DNA of 64,000 nucleotides from the NCBI RefSeq assembly GCF_040782645.1, contig NZ_CP160403.1:6917001-6981000 (forward strand), read 5' to 3'. A model generated the notes under the pieces. That model did no database searches and was not told where the DNA came from. It worked only from the letters and a program-made list of their open reading frames with translations. The translations under genes and the position numbers were made by a program. Of this stretch, positions 27,575-37,260 are shown one piece after another (the first letter of the stretch is position 1; every line of letters begins with the position of its first letter). Source of the stretch: Streptomyces sp. HUAS ZL42. GTDB taxonomy: Bacteria > Actinomycetota > Actinomycetes > Streptomycetales > Streptomycetaceae.

Positions 27575-28525
27575 TTATCGCACGGTGAAGGAACCTGTGA
27601 TGCTGATTTTGCCGGATGGGCACTGTGGTGCTCTTTCAGTGGCGGTGTAGCTGTAGGTGCCGGGCGGAGTGCCTTTGCCTACTGTGACGACGGTCTGCCA
27701 GCCGCCGCTGGGGCCCACTCGTGGTGTGGCCGATTGGGTCAGGAACAGGGCTTTGGAGCCGTGGGGCAGCGTGATGCGGACGGTGCCTCCGGGCAGCCAG
27801 TTGTTTCCTTTTTGGATGAACTTCGAGCCCACCGTTCCCGACTTGGGCACTGTGGCCATTGTCGGGTTCGTCGGGCATACGGTGAAGGAACCTGTGATGC
27901 TGATTTTGCCGGATGGGCACTGTGGTGCTCTTTCAGTGGCGGTGTAGCTGTAGGTGCCGGGCGGAGTGCCTTTGCCTACTGTGACGACGGTCTGCCAGCC
28001 GCCGCTGGGGCCCACTCGTGGTGTGGCCGATTGGGTCAGGAACAGGGCTTTGGAGCCGTGGGGCAGCGTGATGCGGACGGTGCCTCCGGGCAGCCAGTTG
28101 TTTCCTTTTTGGATGAACTTCGAGCCCACCGTTCCCGACCTGGGCACTGTGGCCATTGTCGGGTTCGTCGGACAGTCGTTCACCTTGAAGATCACATCGG
28201 CGCTACCCCCGTTACCGATGATCGCCGATATCACGACTGACCCTGTCGCCGACCTCGGAATAGTGACAGCTATCCGAAACGTTCCGGAGGCATCGGGGGT
28301 GGGATCGGCAACCTGCTCTCCGCCGATCATGATCGGGACGTCGATATGGCGAGAGCCATGCTCCTCCCACCCAGCGCCGGTGACAATCACAGTGGCTCCG
28401 GGCGGACCAGACGACGGGCTCACGCTGATCGACTCCCCTACGGCTGATGCCGTTGGGGGAAAGAACAGAGAAACGATCGCTACCACGGCCGCCAGCGCAG
28501 TCAGTACGAAGGGCTTTCTTCTCAT
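27575..28525 (-). CDS. Secreted IPT-like protein with duplicated domain
   Basis: The 316-residue protein has a clear signal peptide (MRRKPFVLTALAAVVAIVSL, then FFPPTASA). An IPT/TIG-like beta-sandwich (SPSSGPPGATVIVTGAGWEE) follows, then two almost identical 99-residue domains. Each of those starts CPTNPTMATVP, contains NNWLPGGTVRITLPHGSKAL and ends GKISITGSFTV. IPT-like folds bind proteins or sugars at cell surfaces. The start ATG at 28525 has GGGAGG upstream. It lies 150 nt downstream of the tubulin-like gene, whose own C-terminus has four IPT domains, so the two proteins may share a ligand or partner. The two copies differ by about one codon (K versus R). Confidence 0.85.
   Translation of the reverse strand: MRRKPFVLTALAAVVAIVSLFFPPTASAVGESISVSPSSGPPGATVIVTGAGWEEHGSRHIDVPIMIGGEQVADPTPDASGTFRIAVTIPRSATGSVVISAIIGNGGSADVIFKVNDCPTNPTMATVPRSGTVGSKFIQKGNNWLPGGTVRITLPHGSKALFLTQSATPRVGPSGGWQTVVTVGKGTPPGTYSYTATERAPQCPSGKISITGSFTVCPTNPTMATVPKSGTVGSKFIQKGNNWLPGGTVRITLPHGSKALFLTQSATPRVGPSGGWQTVVTVGKGTPPGTYSYTATERAPQCPSGKISITGSFTVR
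27584..28171. repeat. 297-bp tandem duplication, nearly identical copies
   Basis: Copy 1 (27584-27874) and copy 2 (27881-28171) are offset by exactly 297 bp and differ, as far as I can read, at one position (T versus C near 27842/28139). The unit is 99 codons, keeping the frame. Near identity implies a very recent duplication or ongoing homogenisation. Unequal crossing-over could add or remove a domain. Confidence 0.92.
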
Positions 28526-28675
28526 GCTTCCGCCTCCCTGTATTGCCCACTGGGCAGGAGCGACGCAAGGCCTTCAATTCCAAGACGTTGCTGCCCGCGC
28601 TGTCCAGGCCGACGCAGTCCCCGTCGCTGCCCTGACCGGGGAGCAGAGAGCTTTGTGCGCCCTCCTCCCCGCCAA

Positions 28676-31600
28676 TCAGGACGCCGGGGGGAGGAACCCG
28701 TAGTAGCTGGAGGGGGCAGACACCGAAGTCCCGTTGGGTGTGGTGACGGCGACTTCAACCGTGCCAGCCACGTGCGGGGGAGCTTCAACGGCGATCGTGT
28801 TGTCGTCGATGACGTGGAGATCCCTGCCTAGGAGGCGACCAAACGTCACGGCGGTGGCGCCGCTGAATCCCGCGCCGTGGAGGGTCACATGTGTGCCTCC
28901 CTCGATCGGGCCGACAGATGGCTCGATTCCGGAGATTGCGGGCACCGGCAGGTACAGGTACTCCGCGGTGTCCGATCCCGCCGGGCTGCTGACGATGATG
29001 GACACAATGCCGGCAGTGGCGGACGGTGGCGCGACGGCCGTGATCGTCTGGTCGTCCACCTTGGTGACTGTAGCGGCGGGGATGGCAGCGAAGGTCACTG
29101 TGCGTACGCTGCCAAGGTCTGTGCCGCTTATGGTCACATGAGTGCCCCCGGTCATCGTGCCCTCATGGGGTACGAGGTCCGTCACCCGGGGAGCGGGAGG
29201 CATGTAGGTGAGAACGCCGGCGAGGGTTCGGACGACGTCAGGGCCGATAAGGGTGACAGGCACGCGGCCCACGTCGTGATCAGGTGCGGTGAAGGTGAGC
29301 GTGCTGTCCGAGTGGGTGACGATGTCGGGTGTGGGTCCGTCCATGTCGATAGCCGAGACACCCGCCAGGCCTGTGCCCGTAATGGTCACTTCGACGCCGC
29401 CCGAGGCGGGCACAGCCTCGGGATTCATGCTGGTGACGCTCGGTTCCTTGAGGAATGTGAAGGTGAGCGGATTGCTCGTCTGTTCGCCGTCCGTCGCGCT
29501 CGCCGTGGCAGGCCCAGGGACGCCAGTGCTCGTCCGGAAGCGCATCGTCGTCTCGTCGAGCACCGTCGTTGGGACGGGTTTACCCGCGAGGAGTACCACG
29601 GTTTCGGAAGTGAAACCGCTTCCGGTCACCAGGACCTCGGTGCCGCCGGTGGCGGGGCCGTTGTTCGGGTGCAGGGAGCGAAGTTTTGGGGGTGACTGGC
29701 AGTACGTGAAGACGCTACCGGTACTGCTGTAACCGCCAACGGGGGTCCCGACCGCTGTCATACCGGTGACGCCGTGTCCTGCCAGCGCCTTAGGGGCCGG
29801 TTGTCGGCCCATTGCCGCTGTGGACGCCTCCGCCCTTCTCGCCCCGTCTGAGTGCGTGGCGACCTTGGTCTCGGTGTCTTGGACTGCAACGTGGGCGGCG
29901 GTGGTGCCTTCTTCTGCGATGTCGTTCAATTCCGCCACGTCGCCAGCTTGCGGGGCGGATCCGTCGGCAAGTTGCTGCCAGGGGAAGCCCATACGCACGG
30001 CAGCCTCCAGGTGGTGTTTCCAGAAGGCATGTAGGGGGCCCACCCAGTCCTCTACGTTGCCGTTGCCGTTCTGACGTGACAGGCCCTCAAGGAGCGCCCT
30101 CTGCTGCGGGGCTACGTCCCGGACCAGCTGGAGGAAGAGCGGAGACGGCTCAGGCGTCCGTGCATGGGTGCCCATGAGGAGGCTGCCCATCTCCTCGGTG
30201 ATCGGGCCGGCATCCAGAAGCGTCCAGTTCTCGTACGCATGCATAAGCCCCGACCAACTGGAGATGCGCTTTGGGTACTGCTTCAACCGAAGGGTCATGG
30301 TGGCCGCCCCATCAGGGCGCAGCACGATGCGGAGGCTGTCCGGAGACTTGGGGTCACCTACAGCTTCAACTTGGCCGTTCCACATCGCGGACAGCATGCG
30401 GTGCAGGATGTACTGCTGGTCAGACGCTGTCGCGAGGGGCCAGTTTCTGTCCCGGTAGCCTGTCCGTTGGCGCCAGGCCAGGTGACTGCCCGGATCTTCG
30501 TTGTCGCGGGTCCGGGACCACAGCCGCAATACCTGCCGTGCCTCCGGTACCTCCGTCACGCCCATCTCGCTGCGGAACAGAACCACTGTGATGGAGTCCG
30601 TCGCCGCCGAATGAAACTCGGGGCTGGTGCCACTGGGCAGTTGCAGCTCCTCTCTCAGGAACTCCTGCGCCAATACCTGCTCATCGGTCTGGGGGTAGAC
30701 GATGAGGGTCTTCAGGGGCCCTCCACCCTCTGGGACGAACCCGGCAGGGAGCAGTCCGGCGAGCTGTGTGCGGAACCGGCCGACGTCCAGCCACTGGCCG
30801 CCAGTTCCCTCGGTCACCTTTTCGCCGTGAGCGGCACTGGTGAGCAGTGTGCCGAGCGACGGAAGCAACGGGCGGTCGCCGGATGCGCCGGTAGCGTAGA
30901 ACAGCTTCTTGACCCGCTGGTCGAAGATGCGTTTCGCTGAGTTCACGGCTTCCCGAGGGGGCCTGTCGGTGACGTGCTCAAACCGGTAGTCGACAAGCAT
31001 CCGCTCAAGCAGTCTGGCTACGCCCTTCTCCGCCGGGAGTCTCTCCTCCTGGAGGAGTCTGCCCTTGAGGTCCTCGTAGAAGGCGTCGAAGGACTCTCGT
31101 GGGGGAAGGAGGTAAGCCACGCCGGTGCGGTCGTCTCGGTACAGCTCGGTCTGCCTGTCCTGGAGGGTCTTCGAGCCTTCGTCGATGTATGCGGTGAATG
31201 CCCTGACGAGCTCGTCCACATCGGTTTTCGCTCGTTCTAGAGCCGATTTCCATACGGTGCTGTGCTCTCTCCAGTGTTTGTGCCAGAGGGAGCGGCCTTT
31301 CCACGTGTACCACTTGTCCTGGTGCTCTACTGCCGGGGATACCTCTGGATCCGTCCAGTGGACCTGGAGGAGCCCGCCGTAGCGCCTCTTGACCTGGGGA
31401 ACATTGGGCGGGGACTCGACGTCCCACTCTGTGCCGTCAGCTTGCTTCGGCTTCTCCGGTGTTTCGGACCTGTTGGTGAGCATCCCTTCGAATCCGGCAT
31501 CTGCCACGCGATCCGAGTGACCAGGGATTCCTGTGATGACCCGCTGAGCGCGGAAGGGGTCGACCTCGTTGAGCAGCTCCCGCACACCCTTCCTCGGGTT

Positions 31601-33061
31601 GAATCTTTCGGCGAGGGCTGTCACGCGCTGGTCGAGTTCTCTGTCCATACCCGAGAGTTGATCATTCATGGTCTCGAGACGGTCTCTGAGGGTCTGGGCG
31701 ATGGGGTTCTTTCCCTTAGGGAGCGGATAGGGCTGCGGTGGATCCCATACATCGCGTTCCCACAGTTCTTTGACCCCCGAGTCGGAGAACATGCGCTTGA
31801 TCAAAGACATGTTGTCTTCGCCTCTACGGCTTTCGCTGCCGGTGAGATCCTCGACCGCCTCACACAACAGCCGGCCTGCGATAAGCTCTGCGAGCTCGTC
31901 TATCGGGACAGTCATCGAGGCCGCAAGACTGGTGGACAGGCCTCGCCGCCCGATTCCGGATGTGGCACGAGCAGCCCGGTGTATCCCTCTGTTGACGAAA
32001 CTAGCGGCGAACGATGGCGATTCGTCGTCGGTTCCGCCGGATCCGGTTTTCTCTCTGGTTTCTGTACCTATGAGTGACAGCACCATGGAAACGACTGAGC
32101 GCCTGAGGTCGTCGGGCCGTATTCCTGCAGTGCGGGTGAAAAGGAACGCGGTCTGCAGCGTTGAGGGCCGGAGATGCAGGCGTCCAATTTCTGGGTACTT
32201 GACGCTCAGCGTTTCCCGCTGGCCTGCGTCTGTGATATCGGGTTCGATGGTCGGCACATTCTGCTCGTCGACCAGATGGAACAAGTCCACTACAGCGCGG
32301 GCGGCGTTCAGCTCCGCCTCCCGTCCGCCTCCGGATTCCTGCGGAAATGCGGACGGCATGACAACCAGCGGGTAAATGCTGACTCCTGGGAATCTTGCTG
32401 TGTCGAATGCTTGCCGGATGAAGTGCATGTAGTCGTAGAAGAGACCGGTTCCCGTTCCGCCGGCCAAGGAAAAAGCGACGAACACATCGCAGCCGCGCAG
32501 CTGCTGACCGCCAAGCTCACGCAAGTCGCCTATGGAGCGGCTAATACCGTCAACAGCCTCACGGATAGGGGCAAGGACTGGTTCAGGTCCGCTGCGCAGC
32601 GTAGAGAACAGGGCTGCGCGTGCCACACTCGGCAGTTGGCCCGCACCGTGGTAGAGCGGGGCAACCCGCGGCTCATGCTCGCTCGGAGGTAGCCATTCCT
32701 GTACATCGTCGTGCAGGGCCACCCGCAGCGTACGGGTGAGCTCGGGCGAGCTGTCGTATGCAGGAAGCAGTCCTGGGGTGGCGTGGGACGTGCGCCCATA
32801 CGCCGTCCTCAGCGAGCGCTCCACTCTCCGGTACGGCAGCCTGTTGAGCTCGGCCTCGTTGAAGTCGGCATACACGAACTGCAGGCACTCAGGAAGCTGA
32901 AACCGCGATCGACCGCTCCCATTCACCAGCCTTGCACCGTCGGGCCCGCACAGTTGCTCCCTCAGCCTCTGCTCGAGTTCAGCACCGATGAGGCAGCCAG
33001 TGCCCCCCAACCCCACGAACAACATCGGCTGATGGATCTTCATTGCCGTTTCCATCTCCAT
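28676..33061 (-). CDS. Giant tubulin-like protein with four C-terminal IPT/TIG domains
   Basis: This 1461-residue protein opens with GLGGTG (residues 17-22) and has SLAGGTGTGLFYD with the tubulin/FtsZ-type GGTGTG loop at 201-206. Both are nucleotide-binding hallmarks of the 'tubulin-like' family (Tubulin_2). The middle (about 230-1090) is largely helical, with no known enzyme motif. Residues about 1120-1461 form four IPT/TIG beta-sandwiches of about 85 residues (VTSMNPEAVPASGGVEVTITG, VTDLVPHEGTMTGGTHVTISG and two more; pieces PNNGPATGGTEV and EPSVGPIEGGTHV). No signal peptide or TM is visible, so the IPT domains, normally extracellular or DNA-linked, are cytoplasmic here unless exported another way. 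It is 32 nt downstream of the VWA gene. Starts at 33061, 33055 or 33043 are possible; GGGAG favours 33055. Confidence 0.85.
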   Translation of the reverse strand: MEMETAMKIHQPMLFVGLGGTGCLIGAELEQRLREQLCGPDGARLVNGSGRSRFQLPECLQFVYADFNEAELNRLPYRRVERSLRTAYGRTSHATPGLLPAYDSSPELTRTLRVALHDDVQEWLPPSEHEPRVAPLYHGAGQLPSVARAALFSTLRSGPEPVLAPIREAVDGISRSIGDLRELGGQQLRGCDVFVAFSLAGGTGTGLFYDYMHFIRQAFDTARFPGVSIYPLVVMPSAFPQESGGGREAELNAARAVVDLFHLVDEQNVPTIEPDITDAGQRETLSVKYPEIGRLHLRPSTLQTAFLFTRTAGIRPDDLRRSVVSMVLSLIGTETREKTGSGGTDDESPSFAASFVNRGIHRAARATSGIGRRGLSTSLAASMTVPIDELAELIAGRLLCEAVEDLTGSESRRGEDNMSLIKRMFSDSGVKELWERDVWDPPQPYPLPKGKNPIAQTLRDRLETMNDQLSGMDRELDQRVTALAERFNPRKGVRELLNEVDPFRAQRVITGIPGHSDRVADAGFEGMLTNRSETPEKPKQADGTEWDVESPPNVPQVKRRYGGLLQVHWTDPEVSPAVEHQDKWYTWKGRSLWHKHWREHSTVWKSALERAKTDVDELVRAFTAYIDEGSKTLQDRQTELYRDDRTGVAYLLPPRESFDAFYEDLKGRLLQEERLPAEKGVARLLERMLVDYRFEHVTDRPPREAVNSAKRIFDQRVKKLFYATGASGDRPLLPSLGTLLTSAAHGEKVTEGTGGQWLDVGRFRTQLAGLLPAGFVPEGGGPLKTLIVYPQTDEQVLAQEFLREELQLPSGTSPEFHSAATDSITVVLFRSEMGVTEVPEARQVLRLWSRTRDNEDPGSHLAWRQRTGYRDRNWPLATASDQQYILHRMLSAMWNGQVEAVGDPKSPDSLRIVLRPDGAATMTLRLKQYPKRISSWSGLMHAYENWTLLDAGPITEEMGSLLMGTHARTPEPSPLFLQLVRDVAPQQRALLEGLSRQNGNGNVEDWVGPLHAFWKHHLEAAVRMGFPWQQLADGSAPQAGDVAELNDIAEEGTTAAHVAVQDTETKVATHSDGARRAEASTAAMGRQPAPKALAGHGVTGMTAVGTPVGGYSSTGSVFTYCQSPPKLRSLHPNNGPATGGTEVLVTGSGFTSETVVLLAGKPVPTTVLDETTMRFRTSTGVPGPATASATDGEQTSNPLTFTFLKEPSVTSMNPEAVPASGGVEVTITGTGLAGVSAIDMDGPTPDIVTHSDSTLTFTAPDHDVGRVPVTLIGPDVVRTLAGVLTYMPPAPRVTDLVPHEGTMTGGTHVTISGTDLGSVRTVTFAAIPAATVTKVDDQTITAVAPPSATAGIVSIIVSSPAGSDTAEYLYLPVPAISGIEPSVGPIEGGTHVTLHGAGFSGATAVTFGRLLGRDLHVIDDNTIAVEAPPHVAGTVEVAVTTPNGTSVSAPSSYYGFLPPAS

Positions 33062-33093
33062 CGGCTCCCATTCAACTCGCTGGGTATCGCACC

Positions 33094-35376
33094 TTAGAAA
33101 TAATCCGCCGTCCCACTTTTCGAGCCACCGGAGTTACCTCTTGGGTGGATCGGGTGCATTCGCGACCGATAAGAGGGCACTATGCTCTTATTGCCGATAC
33201 CGAAGGGCTGACCCTCGTGAACCTCTTGCTTTTTTCCACTCGCGGTCTTGACCTTTAGTCGACCCTTGGGTAGCCACCGGTGAATCTGATACGCCCCTTT
33301 CTCGCCGCGGCCGGGCTTGATTTCATTCTCGTCCACGCTGAAGGAGTAAGGTCCCTTTTGGCCGTGCTGAACTGGCTGGGACGTGGACAGCACCTCGCCC
33401 TTGTCTTTGTCATACAGCGCTAGCTGCAGCCCTGCCGGGTTCAGCCACCTGCGATAGCGATCCCACAAAAACAGGATAAGTAGAACCCCAGCCGCACACA
33501 GCGCGCCTATAAGATTCCACGGCGTAGAGGGAGGGGGCTTCACCGTTGTGCCGACGAATACGGTTGCGAGTTGCTTGTTCCCGTCTGTGCTGTCGAGGAC
33601 CGTGACATGCCCGCCGAGCATCTGGTCTTTGGCTGCTCTGTCGCTGACAGAAATAGCGAACTTATGCGATTGCTGCGCACTGCCAGCTGGTACGGACACG
33701 ATTACCGGGCTGATGCTCGCGGGTACGGCCTTGTTCGTGTCCTGCAGAATGAGGCGCAGCTCGTGTGGCTTACTGTCTTTGTTTGCGGTTTCCACGATTC
33801 CTGAGACAGTTCCGCCCGGTTGGACAGTCTGCTGGTCAACCACCCCGGCGGCCGTGACGCCGGTGGGTGGGGGATCTACATCCAGGGTGACCGGACGGGA
33901 ATCCCCAGTGATACCTGGAGCAACCACCGTGCTCGTGAGAGTCAGCTTCCCCTTGGCATTCCGAGGTATGTCCACGTAACCGCTGAATCGGCCGTCCCCA
34001 GACTTGCTGTCAGGTTCCCGCCCCTTGTCCTCCAATTGGAACCCGTTGGGCTGAATGCTCTGGCCGGCAAGCCGGACGCCGACTCGTCCGCCATACGCCT
34101 GCAGGAGGTCGATTACCGGAACTCCCTGCTGGTTTTGAAGCTGCACTTCCACCGGGATCTTCTCACCCTGCTCCACGCCCCTCTGTACGTCGATATAGGA
34201 ACGGACGACGCCTTGCCAGATCGCGCCAATAGTGGCCGTTTGATCTCGGTGACCAGGAGGTGCGTCGACGTGTGCGGTCCATTCACCCGGTGCAGGAGGT
34301 TGAAGGATTTGTAGTCCCGCTACCGTGTTCTGTAGTCCGCTGACCTGAAATGCGGAGTTTTCCCCGTCGCGAGGAATCTTCGTTCCCCCTGGGTCGATGT
34401 AGGATACATTTACTTCCGGGTCATGCTTTATCACCACGATTGCTGCGTTTGTTGCAATGGGGGGCAACTCGACGTGCAGGTCACTGGACGGTCGCCTGCT
34501 GGTTCCCTCCGTCAGATGAGCGCACCGAGCGCTGGCAAACGTCTGAAGCAGCGCCGTGTCGACGTCGCTGGGGCTGGTCACGGTGCGTGCGTGAGGCGTG
34601 GCCTCTGGGAGACCGGCGCACGCGTTCTGGTATGCGCCACTCGCCATGGTCTGGAGAGCTTCTTTTTCCACGTCCTTTCCGAACCCGAGCGGCCAGACCT
34701 GCACTCCTGCCGACCTCGCTTGTCGCAGGGCGCCGGTCAGGGCCTTCTCACCGTTGGCCTCCCGCGTGGGAGGATCCGGACCGTATGCCGGGTCGTCCCG
34801 AACGTCGAGCTTCCCATCGGTCAGCAGAAACATGATCTTAGGTGTTCCGGGAGAGGAGTCTGCTGAGAGCCGGTTCGCTGCCTGCCGTATCGCGGACGGG
34901 AAATCAGTGCCTGCACCGATCTTTGCGCTCTCTCGATTGAGGCGCTTCACGCAGTCTCCCAAGCTTTGCCTACCAGCGGCGTCAAGTTTGGTCAACGGGC
35001 AGGCCTCGTCCACTGATGTGTAACCAGAGTCGTCAGCTCCGCCGAATATAAGGACCATACCGCGGGAGTCTCTGGATATTTCTCCCTGAGCAAGAAGAGC
35101 GGCTGCTTCTTTCTCTCCCTGCAGAGCGTCGGCCTCCACACTGGGCGACGCATCAACGACGACAGCGAAATCAATAGGCCCAGCACCACCCTCTGAATCG
35201 CCTCTGGCGACAGCGGATGGAGCACCGAGAGACGAGATGCCGAGGGTGACTGCCCATATCACTGCGGCGTTGAGAATTTGAACCAACAACCGAGCGTATA
35301 CGCGCCGTTGTCGTCCCATCCTCCGGTGCCACTGCGACCCGAAGGCCAACGTGGGTGCATTTCCGTTCGGAGACAT
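33094..35376 (-). CDS. Membrane-anchored von Willebrand factor A protein
   Basis: The 760-residue protein has an N-terminal hydrophobic export/anchor segment (about residues 30-52), a VWA domain (about 68-270), Ig-like beta domains, a second TM near 615-637 (WNLIGALCAAGVLLILFLWD) and a cytoplasmic tail of about 120 residues. The metal-ion-dependent adhesion site is complete: D75-x-S77-x-S79 in VVDASPS, T157 in GAGTDF and D187 in LLTDGK. It should therefore bind a ligand through a divalent cation outside the cell. ATG 35376 has ACGGAG upstream. The tubulin-like gene follows after 32 nt, so the pair are an operon linking an outer sensor to an inner GTP-binding protein. Confidence 0.87.
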   Translation of the reverse strand: MSPNGNAPTLAFGSQWHRRMGRQRRVYARLLVQILNAAVIWAVTLGISSLGAPSAVARGDSEGGAGPIDFAVVVDASPSVEADALQGEKEAAALLAQGEISRDSRGMVLIFGGADDSGYTSVDEACPLTKLDAAGRQSLGDCVKRLNRESAKIGAGTDFPSAIRQAANRLSADSSPGTPKIMFLLTDGKLDVRDDPAYGPDPPTREANGEKALTGALRQARSAGVQVWPLGFGKDVEKEALQTMASGAYQNACAGLPEATPHARTVTSPSDVDTALLQTFASARCAHLTEGTSRRPSSDLHVELPPIATNAAIVVIKHDPEVNVSYIDPGGTKIPRDGENSAFQVSGLQNTVAGLQILQPPAPGEWTAHVDAPPGHRDQTATIGAIWQGVVRSYIDVQRGVEQGEKIPVEVQLQNQQGVPVIDLLQAYGGRVGVRLAGQSIQPNGFQLEDKGREPDSKSGDGRFSGYVDIPRNAKGKLTLTSTVVAPGITGDSRPVTLDVDPPPTGVTAAGVVDQQTVQPGGTVSGIVETANKDSKPHELRLILQDTNKAVPASISPVIVSVPAGSAQQSHKFAISVSDRAAKDQMLGGHVTVLDSTDGNKQLATVFVGTTVKPPPSTPWNLIGALCAAGVLLILFLWDRYRRWLNPAGLQLALYDKDKGEVLSTSQPVQHGQKGPYSFSVDENEIKPGRGEKGAYQIHRWLPKGRLKVKTASGKKQEVHEGQPFGIGNKSIVPSYRSRMHPIHPRGNSGGSKSGTADYF

Positions 35377-35615
35377 GGTACTCCGTCCGGTCTGAGACAG
35401 ATAGACCCGGAAGGCATCTCTACATATGCCTTACCAGTCGGTTGGCGACCCCGCTGGTCGATCCCCGTCGTTCTCAGTGCAGCACGACCCCGAAGTTCAC
35501 GCAAATGCGGGAGTTTCCGGAGTTGTTGCGTTGTTCGGATCATGCTCGCGCTATGTAACGGGTTCGGTTCCTGCCGAGATTGAACGAGCGTTGTTGTACC
35601 TGCTGATAGGCGTTT

Positions 35616-35800
35616 GACCCTGCGGTACGCCGTGCTTTTCAGTATGCGCAGAGTAACGGGCTCACGAGCGGCGATCTCCCTATCGAGCCGAGCGACCTGC
35701 CGGTCCAGCACGCCGATCACCGAGCGCAGCGCCCGCAGCCGCGCTGAAATGGGCGGCGGGAACCGGCAGCTCGTCAAGGAACGCGACGCCGCCGACGCCA
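35616..35800 (-). pseudogene. Possible IS110-type transposase fragment
   Basis: The minus strand encodes LRALRSVIGVLDRQVARLDREIAA, similar in pattern to the helical segment preceding the catalytic C-terminus of IS110-family transposases. Neighbouring frames continue partial similarity, suggesting frameshifts. No ends or partner domain are visible. Resemblance is weak. Confidence 0.3.
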
Positions 35801-36107
35801 AACAACTCGGTGCTGTGCGAGTTTCGGGCCCGGCTGGCCGAGAACGGCACCGCTGACTGGTTGTTGAAGGCGATGCTGGAGCGTCTGAGCGAGGCCGGCC
35901 TGCTCAAGGCTGGGGGCCGGCAGCGTACCGACGCCACCCATGTACTGACCGCGGTGCGTTTCCTCAGCCGTCTGGAGCTGGTCGGGGAGACGCTGCGGGC
36001 CGCTTTGGAGGAGCTGGCCGAGGCCGCCCCTGACTGGCTGACTCAGCTGATTGCACCGGAGTGGGGCAAGCGCTACGGGCGGAGGGTGAAGATCGGCAAG
36101 GGGCAGA
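35801..36107 (+). pseudogene. IS1182-family transposase fragment
   Basis: About 100 codons match the N-terminal part of IS1182-type transposases: VLCEFRARLAENGTADWLL, ERLSEAGLLKAGGRQRTDAT, HVLTAVRFLSRLELVGETL and APEWGKRYGRRV. In intact elements (about 500 residues) the DDE domain follows. Here similarity ends near 36100, where the IS481 remnant begins in the same direction. The start is missing too, since the frame upstream is unrelated. It cannot be active. Confidence 0.8.
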
Positions 36108-36159
36108 CGATTCTCGCCGCTGCCTGGGCCCCGTCTGCCCCGCCTCATCTGCGGCTGCT

Positions 36160-36913
36160 GCCGCAGCGAACGCGACCCATGTCGAGGCGGTCGGGAAGAT
36201 CATCTACCTGCGGCAGAACTACCACTTCGGGCTCGAGAAGATCGCCATGTACCTCCAGCGGTACCACGACGTCACCATCAGCAAGTCCGGCGTCTGGCGG
36301 ATCCTCAATCGCCTCGACATGGGCCGCCTTCCGGCACCGCAGCGCTACAAGCGCCACGACCGCAGACGGAAGCGGTAGGAGAAACAACTGCCCGGCCACC
36401 GGGTGCAGATCGACGTGAAGTTCATCGGGCCGCTCGCCTCAATGCGGCACGGGCGCCGCGGCGGGCGCAACAAATACTTCCAATTCACCGCGATCGACGA
36501 CTGCACAAGGCTGCGGGTGCTGTGGATCTATCCGACGCTGAACCAGGCCACCGCCATCCAGTTCCTCGACTACGTCATCCAACGCCTGCCGTTCCAGGTC
36601 GAGGTCTTCCAGACCGACAACGGTGCCGAGTTCCCAGTCCGCGTTCCACTGGCACATCCTCGACAAGGGCATCGCCCACACCTACATCAAGCCCCGCACG
36701 CCACGCCTGAACGGCAAGGTCGAACGCTCCCACCGTATCGACGCCGAGGAGTTCTACCAGCTCCTCGACGGCGTCATCATCGACGACGCCGAGGTATTCA
36801 ACGACAAGCTGCGCGAGTGGGAGGACTGCTACAACTACCATCGGCCCCAGGGCGGCCTCGGCGGCCAGACGCCCTACGAACGCCTCAAGCAGAAGACCAT
36901 GGCCCAGGCGTAG
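36160..36913 (+). pseudogene. IS481-family transposase, broken by a stop and a frameshift
   Basis: The stretch encodes most of an IS481-type transposase. A helix-turn-helix part (THVEAVGKIIYLRQNYHFGL, HDVTISKSGVWRILNRLDM) precedes the rve integrase core with QIDVKFIGPL and TAIDDCTRLRVL, then QTDNGAEF, and finally RLNGKVERSHRIDAEEFY. The DDE residues are the Asp in each of the first two blocks and the Glu in KVERSH. Two lesions inactivate it: a TAG at 36376-36378 where relatives have Tyr, and an inserted base near 36634 after DNGAEF. The N-terminus joins the IS1182 fragment abruptly at about 36160. Confidence 0.85.
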
Positions 36914-37042
36914 TCGGTGATCGTCAGTTGCACAACCTGGACCTCAAGGGCGACCCGTCGGAGGTGCCCGCAGGGCGATCTCGGGAGAGGCACAGGATGC
37001 CGGTGATTACATCCGAGGTGACGCCAACAGCCGTATTGTACT

Positions 37043-37260
37043 GAGCTGTATCTGCCGCCCGAGTGGACCAACGACCGGCAGGGGGCTGGGCCGTGCTTGT
37101 CCCGTCTGGCGGAGGAGATGATCGAACGGGCGCTGCCCGACCTGCCCGAGGGCCGCGTCTGGATGGCCGCGGACAAGGTCTACGGCCGCGACGCATCCTT
37201 CTGCTGCTTCCTCGGGACGCGCAGACTGTCGTACGCGGTCACCGTGCAGGCCGGATGGTG
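37043..37260 (+). pseudogene. IS701-family transposase fragments
   Basis: Two short pieces in different frames fit IS701-type transposases: ELYLPPEWTNDR (37043-37078), then LAEEMIERALPDLPEGRVWM with AADKVYGRDASF (about 37097-37200). The latter contains the second catalytic Asp region of the DDE domain. The sequence between and after them is scrambled. It is an inactive relic. Confidence 0.7.
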
